In this document: piece by piece, positions 42,985 to 51,280 of the stretch | Layout of the letters: each line of letters starts with the position of its first letter | Numbering within the stretch: the first letter of the stretch is position 1 | NCBI GenBank assembly: GCA_028292265.1 | Contig: JAQGMR010000001.1 | Location: 102,275-166,274, forward strand | Origin: Herminiimonas sp. | GTDB taxonomy: Bacteria > Pseudomonadota > Gammaproteobacteria > Burkholderiales > Burkholderiaceae_D | Length of the DNA stretch: 64,000 nt | Direction: 5' to 3' | Notes under the pieces: generated by a model | What the model was told of the DNA's origin: nothing | The model's input: only the letters and a program-made list of their open reading frames with translations | Databases searched by the model: none | Program-made: the position numbers and the translations under genes

Positions 42985-43997
42985 GACTCGGTCTCCGATA
43001 CCGGTGGAACTGCGGTCGCCGAGGGCGTTTCCCGGCTTGCCAACGCAGCGCGCGCCGGCCTGACGCGCTTCTGTAGCAAGCCCATTAAGCCCTGTGGCAA
43101 GGCAATCACGATAAGGATCAGGATGATGCCCATGGCGAAGCGCCAATACTGGGTGATGGACATCATTTCATTTTGAAGCCCGATGAATACGAAAGCGCCC
43201 AATATGGGGCCGAAGAAATTGCCGAAGCCTCCCAGGATCGTCATGAACACCAGGTTGCCGGAATGCGTCCAGTAGGCGAGTTCAGGATCCGCGAGACCAA
43301 TGGGGATTGCCAGCAAGGCGCCGCCAATTGCGCCATAAACGGCCGAGATGACATAGGCCATCAAGCGGAAGGCGTAGACCCGCACGCCGACGTATTCCGC
43401 CTTTCGCGGATTGTCCCGAATGGCCCGCAGGTGCATGCCGAACGGAGAATGGACGATTCGCCACATCAAGGCGCCAAGCAGCAACAGGATAGCGAGGCTA
43501 TAGAAATAGAACGGTCCGGTCAGATACTGCGTCTTGTCCAGATCGGCGAACTCCATGCCGAGCAGGTTGGGACGCGTGATGGGAATGCCGGAATCGCCAC
43601 CCGTCAGGTCATAGAATTTGAACAGGAAGGAATGGAACAGCATGCCAAACGCCAACGTCAGCATGCCGAAGAAAATGCGTACATAGCGCACGCACAACAT
43701 GCCGACCGGAATACCGACCAGCAAGCTCACGGCAACAGCGCATAGCACCGCAATCTCCATACTCTTGATGCCGTAGCGGCCGGTGGCATAGGCAACCGAA
43801 TAGGCGCCAAGCGCAACGAACAGCGCATGCCCAAACGACATCAAGCCGGTGTAGCCAAACAGCAGATTGAAGCCGAGCAGTATGACGCTGTAGGCCAATG
43901 CTGGCAGCATCAGCACCACATAGAACGGCGATAGCACGAAGGGTGCTGCGATCAGCAAAAGCAGCAACAGCGGCAAGATAACGCGATAACGCCTCAT
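42981..43997 (-). CDS. livM: Branched-chain amino-acid-type ABC permease LivM
   Basis: A 338-residue permease with about eight to ten membrane helices. Family segments: 'LFGYTGLMSFGHALFVALGA' near residue 50, 'DNPRKAEYVGVRVYAFRLMA' (the EAA-like cytoplasmic loop), 'TILGGFGNFFGPILGAFVFI'. It overlaps livH at its start (43994-43997) and livG at its stop, so the five genes are translationally coupled. Confidence 0.9.
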   Translation of the reverse strand: MRRYRVILPLLLLLLIAAPFVLSPFYVVLMLPALAYSVILLGFNLLFGYTGLMSFGHALFVALGAYSVAYATGRYGIKSMEIAVLCAVAVSLLVGIPVGMLCVRYVRIFFGMLTLAFGMLFHSFLFKFYDLTGGDSGIPITRPNLLGMEFADLDKTQYLTGPFYFYSLAILLLLGALMWRIVHSPFGMHLRAIRDNPRKAEYVGVRVYAFRLMAYVISAVYGAIGGALLAIPIGLADPELAYWTHSGNLVFMTILGGFGNFFGPILGAFVFIGLQNEMMSITQYWRFAMGIILILIVIALPQGLMGLLQKRVRPARAALASRETPSATAVPPVSETES

Positions 43998-44875
43998 TCG
44001 ATTGGCTTCCCGAAAAGTCCGGTCGGTTTGAAGATCAACACCGTAATGACGATGAGATAGATGGAAAGAATCTCAAGCTCGGCGTAATAGAACACGGCCA
44101 GCGAGCGGACGATTCCGACGACCAGCGCGCCAACCAGTGCGCCTCGCATGCTGCCGAGACCCCCAATCACCACCACGGCGAAGGCTTCGACCACCAGCTC
44201 CACCATCATGTCGAGCGATGCCGCAGCGGTTGGTACGACCAGTGCGCCTCCAACGGTGCCAAGAATGGTGCCCAGCGTGAAAACCATTACCGTAACCTTG
44301 CTGGTGCTGATACCAACGGCCTCGCTCATGTTGCGGTTCTCGGCTGTGGCACGAACGATGCGCCCAAACCGTGATTTTTGCAGCAGCCAGCCGAGGCCCA
44401 GCGCGATGGCAATGGCCGCAGCGATAACCAGCAATTTATAAGTTGGAATGGAAGTAGGGCCGAGCACGGTCTGTCCATATATCAGCGACAGATTGCCGAG
44501 CGTTTTCGGCGTGGCGCCCCAGATGAACCGGTAAATATCCTGAGAGAGAAGGAGCAACGCAAAGGTCAGCAAAAGCTGGAAACCTTCCTCCCGGTCGTAC
44601 ACAAAGCGCAGCACGCGCTCGATCACGGGGCCCACTATGCCAAGCAAGAGCCCGGACCCAACCAGCAGCGGAAGCAGATAAAGCCCAGACACACCGTTGG
44701 CCATCGCCCAGGTGACAGCGGTGACGCCAACATAGGCGCCAAGCGCATAGAAAGAGCCGCACGCAAGGTTGACGATTTTCTGAACGCCAAACACGAGCTG
44801 CAATCCCCCGGCAACCAGGAACAGCACGCTCGCATGGAATAGCCCGCTCAATAAAATATCGAGAAGTGTCGACAA
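43994..44875 (-). CDS. livH: Branched-chain amino-acid-type ABC permease LivH
   Basis: A 293-residue permease with about eight helices. Typical LivH segments are 'LFLVAGGLQLVFGVQKIVNL', 'GSFYALGAYVGVTAV', 'VRATAENRNMSEAVGISTSK' (EAA-like loop) and 'GGLGSMRGALVGALVVGIVR'. It lies 113 bp behind the binding-protein gene; the gap contains a hairpin (44905-44925). Confidence 0.9.
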   Translation of the reverse strand: MSTLLDILLSGLFHASVLFLVAGGLQLVFGVQKIVNLACGSFYALGAYVGVTAVTWAMANGVSGLYLLPLLVGSGLLLGIVGPVIERVLRFVYDREEGFQLLLTFALLLLSQDIYRFIWGATPKTLGNLSLIYGQTVLGPTSIPTYKLLVIAAAIAIALGLGWLLQKSRFGRIVRATAENRNMSEAVGISTSKVTVMVFTLGTILGTVGGALVVPTAAASLDMMVELVVEAFAVVVIGGLGSMRGALVGALVVGIVRSLAVFYYAELEILSIYLIVITVLIFKPTGLFGKPIE

Positions 44876-44904
44876 ATTTTCCCCACTGATTGAATTCTTG
44901 TACC

Positions 44905-44925
44905 GGGCTGGCTTCTAGCTAGCCC
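44905..44925 (-). other. Hairpin between binding protein and livH
   Basis: Arms GGGCTGGC (44905-44912) and GCTAGCCC (44918-44925) pair with one G-T wobble around a five-base loop. There is no T-run, so an RNA-processing or stabilising stem that sets a higher level of the upstream binding-protein mRNA is likelier than a full terminator. Confidence 0.45.
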
Positions 44926-44988
44926 CCGGTGTGACGCCCGGTGTGCCACCCCGGCCAGGTCGGCCAGGGTGTACCCGTGCGGTGACCT

Positions 44989-46284
44989 CTACAGCGTAAT
45001 CTTCGCTGTCTCGAGCCACTTCCAGAAGTCCATCCCTGGCGGCTTCTGCAGCTGATCCGAGAACTTCTTGTCGATGACACTCAGGGTCGGGAAGTCATAC
45101 TTGTTGTTATGCGTGGTCAGGCCCTGGTAGAAGGTCTGCTCGGCGATATGGTCAGTGCGCATCAGGCCAGGCCCACCGAGCGAGTCAACCTTGATGCCCT
45201 CGATGGAGGCGGCGATCTCTTCCATGCTCGGCCATGCACCGTTTTTCGCCTTGACCGCCTTTTCGACGCCGCCCTTGAATGCCTGCATGGCGAAGTAGGC
45301 ACGATCGGCCTCCCAGTGCGGGTAATCCTTGTAGCGGTCGACGTACATCGACACAAACTCTTTTTGAATCGGCGAGGCATTCGGCAGATCGAAGTAGAGC
45401 GTGTTGTGACCAAAAATCATGCCTTCCGGGGTGAAGGATTTCTTCAGCAATGTGTGCTGGAAGCCGGCGGCAGGAAACACGAATTTGGTATCGCCTGCCA
45501 TCAGTCCAGCACCGAAGGCTGTCTGCATGAAGACCGGCAAATCAGCGAACAACAGGGAGCTGAAAATTAGATCGGGCTTGGCCGCTTTAAGCGCGCCAAC
45601 ATGGGAAGCCAGGTCCAGCGTGCCAACCTTCGGCCACTGCTCGGCGACCACCTTTGCCTGCACACCGAATCGCTTGAGCAGTGCCAGGAAAGCGGCCCAA
45701 TTGTTGCGACCGTAGGAGTAATCGGGGTTGATACCCGCCACCGTGGCAAACTTGCCCTTGAAGTGCTTGATTGCCAGGAGCGAGGCCATCACCGCTTCGC
45801 ACTCATTGTCTGTCGAGCGGAACAGGTATCGCGGCTTTGCAATTGTTTCGCGCACGCCGTCCTGCGTGGTGCCATCCCAATAAATCGTCACTGTCTTGAG
45901 CTCTTCTGCAGACGGCCCCATCGCCAGACTGACGCCGGAAGAGACGATGCCCTGAACGCAGTCGACCTTGTCCTGCAGGACCAGCTTGCGCAGTCGCTCT
46001 ATCGAATCCTTCGCATTGGTTTCTTCTTCGACGATCAGCTCTACCTTGCGACCGGCGATGCCGCCAGCGGCGTTGATCTTGTCTACCGCGAAGACTGTGC
46101 CGCGCAAGCCGCACTCGCCAATCGTGCCGGCGATGCCAGCCTTGGGCGCAATGATGCCGATGCGCAGTGGCCGGTTTTGCGCGATCGCCGGGAACGACAT
46201 TAATCCAGATCCAAGCAGGCCCAGACCGCCTACTGTTTTCAGGACATCACGTCTTGTTGTCGTGCTCTTGATTGGCTTATCCAT
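44989..46284 (-). CDS. ABC transporter periplasmic binding protein (Peripla_BP_6)
   Basis: A 431-residue receptor of the LivK/HAAT group. The leader 'TTTRRDVLKTVGGLGLLG' has a twin-arginine motif and suggests Tat export. The mature protein starts 'LRIGIIAPKAGIAG' and has the type I fold ('RKVELIVEEETNAKDSIERL', 'GINPDYSYGRNNWAAF', 'ADRAYFAMQAFKGGVEKAVK'). Similar proteins in aromatic- and amide-degradation clusters bind organic acids or amides rather than leucine. It opens the importer operon; the GntR/FCD regulator lies upstream on the same strand. Confidence 0.9.
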   Translation of the reverse strand: MDKPIKSTTTRRDVLKTVGGLGLLGSGLMSFPAIAQNRPLRIGIIAPKAGIAGTIGECGLRGTVFAVDKINAAGGIAGRKVELIVEEETNAKDSIERLRKLVLQDKVDCVQGIVSSGVSLAMGPSAEELKTVTIYWDGTTQDGVRETIAKPRYLFRSTDNECEAVMASLLAIKHFKGKFATVAGINPDYSYGRNNWAAFLALLKRFGVQAKVVAEQWPKVGTLDLASHVGALKAAKPDLIFSSLLFADLPVFMQTAFGAGLMAGDTKFVFPAAGFQHTLLKKSFTPEGMIFGHNTLYFDLPNASPIQKEFVSMYVDRYKDYPHWEADRAYFAMQAFKGGVEKAVKAKNGAWPSMEEIAASIEGIKVDSLGGPGLMRTDHIAEQTFYQGLTTHNNKYDFPTLSVIDKKFSDQLQKPPGMDFWKWLETAKITL

Positions 46285-46352
46285 TATTGTCTCCTCCAGG
46301 TTTTAGTCTTTTCCCACACGTGCATCATGAGAATGGGGATGTACTGTGCACA

Positions 46353-46365
46353 ACTAATATATCAG
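46353..46365. promoter_or_regulatory. Candidate GntR operator ACTAATATATCAG (importer operon)
   Basis: A 13-bp site, nearly palindromic (CTAATATATCAG), 69 bp upstream of the binding-protein start in an otherwise GC-rich region. An identical copy lies at 47298-47310 next to the GntR gene. Identity of 13 bases in both regulatory gaps makes chance unlikely. Confidence 0.65.
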
Positions 46366-46486
46366 GATTGCGGGGCTTTCCGCACGATAAAAAACACGAC
46401 GTCCCGAAAAAAATCGCCTGCCACCGGGAGGCTCCGCGGCAGGGGGCCGTGAAGCGAAAGCGGCGTTTCTTCTGCCGCGCAGTCCC

Positions 46487-47227
46487 CTATAGTGTCGTCA
46501 TGACGGTGGAACGGGTGAAGGCTTCGATGTTGTCCAGCAGTTCGTCGCACGCGGCGGCAGCCGCTCGGACGTCGCCCTTCGCTATTGCGCTGGCCACTGC
46601 CGCATGCAGTCTTGCTATCTCTGGAAGATCGGCGGCCTGCTTGTAGTGGAAATACCAGAAGCGGCGAGAAAGCCCGTGCATTAAACGCATGGCACCCTCG
46701 GAAAACTCGTTGTGCGCCGCCGCGATACACAGTTCATTGAACTCGCCATCCAGCCGGATAAAACCTACGTCGTCATTGGCTTCCCCGGCCGCCGACATTG
46801 CGGTTGCCAGACGCGCAAATCGATCTCGCTCGCTTGCGGTCGCCCGCTTCGCCGCGCTGCGGCAGACCAGCCGCTCGATTTCCCGGCGCGTTTCAAGCAA
46901 CCGCAGCTGCTTGCTGACATCGATCTCCGGAATCAACAGTCCACGCTGCGGCAATATATGGATAAGGTGTTCCCGCGCGAGCCGTTGAATGGCCTCTCGC
47001 ACCGGGGTTCGACCGATTCCGGTCGCCTTGCTCAATGACGATTCGGATACCGATGTCCCGGGTCGAAGCTTGAGCGTGACGATCGCCTCTTCCAGCTTCC
47101 TGTAGGCAAGATCAGTCAGCTTCGCGCTCGGCCCGAGCATCGTATCGTCGCCGAAGGGCTCGTCAATTTTCTCATCCGAAACGGGCGCTGGTTGAGTCAA
47201 TTTTTTCGCTTGTGTGCTGGAAGCCAT
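46487..47227 (-). CDS. GntR-family regulator, FCD (FadR/VanR) subgroup
   Basis: A 246-residue regulator with a winged helix-turn-helix at about residues 30-95 ('LRPGTSVSESSLSKATGIGR', 'RTPVREAIQRLAREHLIHIL') and an all-helical FCD effector domain (about 105-240; 'DGEFNELCIAAAHNEF', 'LHAAVASAIAKGDVRAAAAA'). FCD proteins usually sense organic-acid or acyl-CoA metabolites and repress neighbouring catabolic genes. It lies between the importer operon and the divergent hydroxylase gene; the two identical candidate operators suggest it controls both. The first 30 residues are an extension ending in 'DDTMLGPSAKLTDLA'. Confidence 0.88.
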   Translation of the reverse strand: MASSTQAKKLTQPAPVSDEKIDEPFGDDTMLGPSAKLTDLAYRKLEEAIVTLKLRPGTSVSESSLSKATGIGRTPVREAIQRLAREHLIHILPQRGLLIPEIDVSKQLRLLETRREIERLVCRSAAKRATASERDRFARLATAMSAAGEANDDVGFIRLDGEFNELCIAAAHNEFSEGAMRLMHGLSRRFWYFHYKQAADLPEIARLHAAVASAIAKGDVRAAAAACDELLDNIEAFTRSTVMTTL

Positions 47228-47297
47228 CCGGCTCCTTTTGCTGTTGATGAGACGTTAAAAATTCGGCAAGCTCGCCTTGACGGCACATCTGCATACC

Positions 47298-47310
47298 ACT
47301 AATATATCAG
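47298..47310. promoter_or_regulatory. Candidate GntR operator ACTAATATATCAG (regulator/hydroxylase)
   Basis: Second identical copy of the 13-bp site, 27 bp before the hydroxylase ATG and 71 bp before the GntR start. Here the sequence continues TAT, extending the AT-rich core. The position overlaps where the hydroxylase promoter is expected, so binding should repress. Confidence 0.65.
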
Positions 47311-47336
47311 TATAACGTTCCACTTGGAGCTTCATC

Positions 47337-48143
47337 ATGATGTCTGAACGCCAGCGCAAATTCCGCGAGCAATACAAATCCGAAATCAGTCCGCTCTATA
47401 GCGGGCTTTTGCATATTGCTGTCATGTACGCCGCAGGCATCATTGGTATCGCTTATTGCCTGCCGCATCTAAGTGGCGCAACGTGGGAATGGTGGCTGGT
47501 GCTTCCGACTTTCATCGCCGGCAATTTTGTGGAATGGGCGATGCATCGCTTCGTAATGCACCGCAAGATCGATGTCTTTGCACTACGCGCCATCTACGAC
47601 CGTCATACGCGACAGCATCACCAGTATTTTACCGACAACGACATCACGATCGACACGACACGGGAATTCCGCATCGTGTTTTTCCCATGGCGGGTGCTGA
47701 TTACGCTTGGCGTTGGCGGCACGGTGATCGGCTACCTCGCTTCAGTCATCTTCAATGCGAATGCCGGCTATGTCGTCTTCCTGACCATGATCGGCCAGTA
47801 CCTCGTGTACGAGACATTCCACTACTGCTGCCACGTACATGACAACTGGTTCGTTCGCAATGCGCCGTTCATCAATACCATCCGCCGTCACCATACCGCG
47901 CATCACAACCAGGGAATCATGATGCGCTATAACATGAACCTCACATTCCCCATTGCGGACTGGTTCCTGAACACCAGCGACGTAAGGCGGAGTTTGCTCG
48001 GCACGCTGTTCAATGGCTATAGCGAAAAGTATGTGAAGGAGGAGTTGAAGCCAGTTATGGAACGGTTCAGGGTGGACGATTCAAGGGTCACGCTGGATGG
48101 ACCTACATTAACCGCAGAAGAAGAGCGGATCGTGGCCGCTTAA
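47337..48143 (+). CDS. Fatty-acid hydroxylase / sterol desaturase-family membrane enzyme
   Basis: A 268-residue integral membrane di-iron enzyme. Four membrane helices and the histidine clusters 'HRFVMHR' (near residue 68), 'DRHTRQHHQYF', 'HYCCHVHD' and 'RRHHTAHHN' match the fatty-acid hydroxylase superfamily (sterol desaturases, ceramide hydroxylases, carotene hydroxylases). It would insert oxygen into a hydrophobic substrate. The ATG has GGAG upstream; a second ATG follows directly. It is divergent from the GntR/FCD gene and carries that regulator's candidate operator, so it is likely part of the same regulon as the importer. Confidence 0.87.
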   Translation: MMSERQRKFREQYKSEISPLYSGLLHIAVMYAAGIIGIAYCLPHLSGATWEWWLVLPTFIAGNFVEWAMHRFVMHRKIDVFALRAIYDRHTRQHHQYFTDNDITIDTTREFRIVFFPWRVLITLGVGGTVIGYLASVIFNANAGYVVFLTMIGQYLVYETFHYCCHVHDNWFVRNAPFINTIRRHHTAHHNQGIMMRYNMNLTFPIADWFLNTSDVRRSLLGTLFNGYSEKYVKEELKPVMERFRVDDSRVTLDGPTLTAEEERIVAA

Positions 48144-48238
48144 GGGGTGGCCCCTTGGGTCGTCTCGGGCTGAGGTCCAGGCGCCAGCATGCCGCCGTGG
48201 CTCGATAAACAAGACGCACGACAAGCTGCCTACTTTGT

Positions 48239-48350
48239 AGCTGATAGCGAATCGCCTTTCAGCTGATCGTCATTCAGCTGATTGTCATTCAGCTGAGCGT
48301 CATTTAGCTGAGCGTCGAATAGCTGACCGTCTTATAGCTGAACGTCCCTG
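48239..48350. repeat. 15-bp tandem repeat array (AGCTGANCGTCATTT)
   Basis: Units start at 48261, 48276, 48291, 48306, 48321 and 48336, exactly 15 bp apart: AGCTGATCGTCATTC, AGCTGATTGTCATTC, AGCTGAGCGTCATTT, AGCTGAGCGTCGAAT, AGCTGACCGTCTTAT, AGCTGAACGTCCCTG. A diverged 22-bp unit (AGCTGATAGCGAATCGCC...) starts at 48239. The AGCTGA core is invariant and the first units are most alike. It lies between convergent genes and is non-coding. Confidence 0.85.
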
Positions 48351-48352
48351 AA

Positions 48353-48384
48353 GACCCGTTCTGCGAAGGTTCACAGAACGGGTC
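48353..48384. terminator. Bidirectional hairpin between convergent genes
   Basis: Perfect 11-bp stem GACCCGTTCTG (48353-48363) / CAGAACGGGTC (48374-48384) with a ten-base loop, directly behind the 15-bp repeats and 24 bp before the end of the dehydrogenase gene. T-runs are lacking, but placement between two convergent stops suggests transcription termination in both directions. Confidence 0.55.
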
Positions 48385-48407
48385 CCGCGACCGGGCGCAG
48401 CCGATCT

Positions 48408-49328
48408 TTATTCAAGGTTCAGGACATTGAACGCAGCCTTAAGCCGTTTCTCATACGCGGCCCGTTCAGCCGCCACCTGTTCCGGAGACCATTTAACAAA
48501 TCCCTCACCCGCTTTCATGCCGGTTTTTCCTGCGGCGATGCGACTTGCGACACAGTCGGCCAGCACATGGGTGTTGCTGAGCGACGGGTAAATTTCCGCT
48601 GCGGCGCGCGCCATGCTGTCCCATCCGGAGATCTCTTTTTGCAGCACGGGGCCCGCTGCCGCATAGCGAAAGCCGAAGCTGTAACGAACGGCAGTGTCGA
48701 CGTCTTCCGGCGAAGCGATGCCGCTATCGATCAGGGCCAGCGCCTCGCGCATCAACGCATGCTGGATGCGGTTTGCAAGAAAGCCTGGAATGTCCTTGCG
48801 CACGAGGACTGGCTTCTTGCCGGAGCGACGATACAACTCGCATACAGCCTCTCCGAGGACAGGGTCGGAATCCTCGCCAAGCGCCACCTCTACCAGCGGC
48901 ACCAGGTGGGCAGGCATGAAGTAGTGCGCGTTGAACATGCGCCTTCGAGTAGCAAGCCCTTTCGCGATACTTGTGATCGGAAAACCTGAGCTGTTGCTGC
49001 CGATTGGTATGTCAGCCGGAACCCGGACATCGAGCGCAGCGAACAATTTCTTCTTGAGGTCGAAATCCTCGGCGACGGTTTCGATTACCCAAACCACGCC
49101 GGACCACTCGTTCCAGGTTTCGATAAGGCCGGCCGAACCCGATAACTCTTTTCGCTTGGCCGACGTGTCTGCCGACAGGCTTTCTGCTGTCGCGCGCGCA
49201 TCGCGCAAGGATTTTTCGGCCTTGCCCAGATCGCGCCCCAGGAAGATCACATTGAAGCCAGCGTCGAGAAAGCCGGCGCCAATCCCTGCAGCCATTACAC
49301 CGGTGCCAATCACTACTATTTTTTCCAT
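48408..49328 (-). CDS. 3-hydroxyacyl-CoA dehydrogenase-family protein
   Basis: A 306-residue NAD-dependent dehydrogenase. The Rossmann motif is 'IVVIGTGVMAAGIGAGFLDA' at the very N terminus, which sets the start at 49328 (AAGGGTC upstream) rather than 49373. Family features: 'VIETVAEDFDLKKKLFAALD', 'IGSNSSGFPITSIAKG', 'NAHYFMPAHLVPLVEV' (catalytic His), 'GFLANRIQHALMREALALID'. The 306-residue length fits short HAD or L-gulonate dehydrogenase-like enzymes. It probably oxidises a beta-hydroxy acid or its CoA ester. It is divergent from the SMP-30 gene. Confidence 0.88.
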   Translation of the reverse strand: MEKIVVIGTGVMAAGIGAGFLDAGFNVIFLGRDLGKAEKSLRDARATAESLSADTSAKRKELSGSAGLIETWNEWSGVVWVIETVAEDFDLKKKLFAALDVRVPADIPIGSNSSGFPITSIAKGLATRRRMFNAHYFMPAHLVPLVEVALGEDSDPVLGEAVCELYRRSGKKPVLVRKDIPGFLANRIQHALMREALALIDSGIASPEDVDTAVRYSFGFRYAAAGPVLQKEISGWDSMARAAAEIYPSLSNTHVLADCVASRIAAGKTGMKAGEGFVKWSPEQVAAERAAYEKRLKAAFNVLNLE

Positions 49329-49501
49329 GCCAAGACCCTTTAGTCGACCAACTTGTACGGACAACATGACCACACGTCGCCTTGCTTTCCGGCAGATTGT
49401 ATCTTACCCTTCGTACCTGCATCGAAACCATTCCGGTCCGGCGACGTATCTTGTCCGGATAGGCACGAATTAGTCACATCACAATCCCGGAGTCATACCT
49501 C

Positions 49502-50428
49502 ATGTTCAATCCGTTTCAGAAAGTCGAACTCATCAAAGCCGAAGTGTTCATGTCCATGCCGGACAAGTTTCGCAAGAAAGCGCGATCCGGCTGGTCGGAC
49601 CCGAACCGTCAGGGAGCGGAAGTCGAATGCTTCCTTGAAGGACCGTCTTTCGACCGGGAGGGCAATCTTTGGTTTGTCGACATTCCTTTCGGCCGCATAT
49701 TTCGCATCTCCCCGAAAGGCGATTGGGATCTGATTACGCAATATGACGGCTGGCCTAACGGGCTAAAGTTTCACAAGGATGGGCGCGCGTTTATTACCTG
49801 CTACAAGCAGGGGCTTATGGTCCTCGACACAAAGACGGGGAAGATGGAAAACATCCTCGGCTCCATGTACAGCGAAGGGTTCAAGGGCTTGAACGATCTG
49901 CACTTCGCAACCAATGGTGACCTGTATTTCACCGACCAGGGGCAAACCGGAATCGCCGATCCTACCGGGCGTGTTTTCCGTCTGCGCGCAGGCGGGCAAT
50001 TGGACCGCCTCGCGATTAACGTCCCAAGCCCGAACGGCATCACGCTCAATACGCAAGAGAAGCATTGTTTTGTAGCGGCGACACGTTCACAGCAGATCTG
50101 GCGCATGCCACTCATGGCGGATGGCTCCGTCTCGAAAACAGGCGTGGCAATTCAGCTGTCCGGCGGTGCTGCCGGACCAGACGGAATTGAGATGGATTCG
50201 GAAAACGGCCTGCTTGTTTGCCATCTCGGCGTTGGCGTCTGGCGCTTCGACAACAACATGCTGCCGACCCACCTGGTGTACTCGGAAAACAAACACCACC
50301 ACCATCTCGCCAACTTGTGCTTCGGCGGAGAAGACGGGAAAACGATCTTCATCACGGAGTCGCTTTCCGGCGATATTCTCACGGCGAAAATGCCTGTAGC
50401 GGGAAAAAAGATGTATGGCCTTTCCTGA
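49502..50428 (+). CDS. SMP-30/gluconolactonase-family lactonase
   Basis: A 308-residue six-bladed propeller hydrolase: 'CFLEGPSFDREGNLWFVDIP' (metal Glu), 'GLNDLHFATNGDLYFTDQG' (metal Asn/Asp), 'PSPNGITLNTQEKHCFVAAT' (metal Asn) and 'GPDGIEMDSENGLLVCHLGV' (metal Asp). These are the standard ligands for calcium or zinc in lactonases of this family. It would open a sugar-acid or other lactone. The downstream GntR gene overlaps its last 14 bases, so the two are one operon. Confidence 0.88.
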   Translation: MFNPFQKVELIKAEVFMSMPDKFRKKARSGWSDPNRQGAEVECFLEGPSFDREGNLWFVDIPFGRIFRISPKGDWDLITQYDGWPNGLKFHKDGRAFITCYKQGLMVLDTKTGKMENILGSMYSEGFKGLNDLHFATNGDLYFTDQGQTGIADPTGRVFRLRAGGQLDRLAINVPSPNGITLNTQEKHCFVAATRSQQIWRMPLMADGSVSKTGVAIQLSGGAAGPDGIEMDSENGLLVCHLGVGVWRFDNNMLPTHLVYSENKHHHHLANLCFGGEDGKTIFITESLSGDILTAKMPVAGKKMYGLS

Positions 50429-51185
50429 AGCAAGCGGGGCGTCCGTGCCGCCCAAGACGCGGCACGGACGCCTTACAGAAGAACTGGCCTGTCGGATTCG
50501 CTCTGGGGAGTGGCCGGTGGGCTCCTCATTGCCTTCCGAGACCGCGCTCAGCAAAGAGGTTGGGGTCAGCCGCCACACTTTGCGCCACGCCCTGAAAACT
50601 TTGCAGGAGCGCGGGTTCATCGAGCTACGTCAAGGCGCCCCATCGCGCGTCATTTCGAGCACGCAACCGCGGGTCTACAGCCAGGATTTCAACACCCTGC
50701 GGGATGTGCTGCGCTACCCGCGCAACACCTATCGCGAAAACAAGTTCGAACGCTACGTGGAGTGCGACGCGACGCTGCAACCACTGCTCAAATCACCACT
50801 GGGTTCGTCGTGGTACCAGATCGGAGCCGTGCGCCTGGAGGAGGAGTCGAAGCTTGCGGTCGCGTGGACTGACATTTACATCCTTCACAAGTTTGCCCGC
50901 GTGGCGAAGATGAAAGGACATGCGCGAGAAATGGTGTTCGAGCAGATCGAGCGCCATTTCGACGTCAGCATCGGCCGCGCCGAAATCGAAATACGGGCTT
51001 CATCGCTCTCCAGCGAGCACGCGCAATTGCTGGACGTTGCACCCGGCTCACCATGCCTGGTCATCGTGCGCCGGTACTTCGACAGCATGGGCGAACCATT
51101 CGAGATAACGGTTACCCGTCATCCCGAAACCCGCTTTACTTTTGCGATGGAACTGCGCGGGCTTGCACGCCCGCCTTCCAACTAA
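50415..51185 (+). CDS. GntR-family regulator, UTRA (HutC) subgroup
   Basis: A 256-residue regulator. The winged helix-turn-helix lies at about residues 15-80 ('LPSETALSKEVGVSRHTLRH') and a UTRA ligand-binding domain at about 100-250 ('IGAVRLEEESKLAVAWTDIY', 'IVRRYFDSMGEPFEITVTRH'). It starts inside the 3' end of the SMP-30 gene (14-bp overlap), so translation is coupled. It resembles the regulator at 53731-54519 in the effector half. It likely senses the lactone-derived acid and controls one or more operons nearby. Confidence 0.88.
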   Translation: MAFPEASGASVPPKTRHGRLTEELACRIRSGEWPVGSSLPSETALSKEVGVSRHTLRHALKTLQERGFIELRQGAPSRVISSTQPRVYSQDFNTLRDVLRYPRNTYRENKFERYVECDATLQPLLKSPLGSSWYQIGAVRLEEESKLAVAWTDIYILHKFARVAKMKGHAREMVFEQIERHFDVSIGRAEIEIRASSLSSEHAQLLDVAPGSPCLVIVRRYFDSMGEPFEITVTRHPETRFTFAMELRGLARPPSN

Positions 51186-51280
51186 GCAAGGCAACTTAGC
51201 GTAGGCAGTCCCGGCCACATTGCACGGGGCTTGCCCGTAGGCCCGCGACGACTTCATCGACTCTGACTTCTTGTGTCGGA

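Noticed and set aside
48239..48350. CRISPR or attachment-site array at the 15-bp repeats
   Set aside because: Units are contiguous 15-mers without spacers, and no integrase or cas gene lies near.
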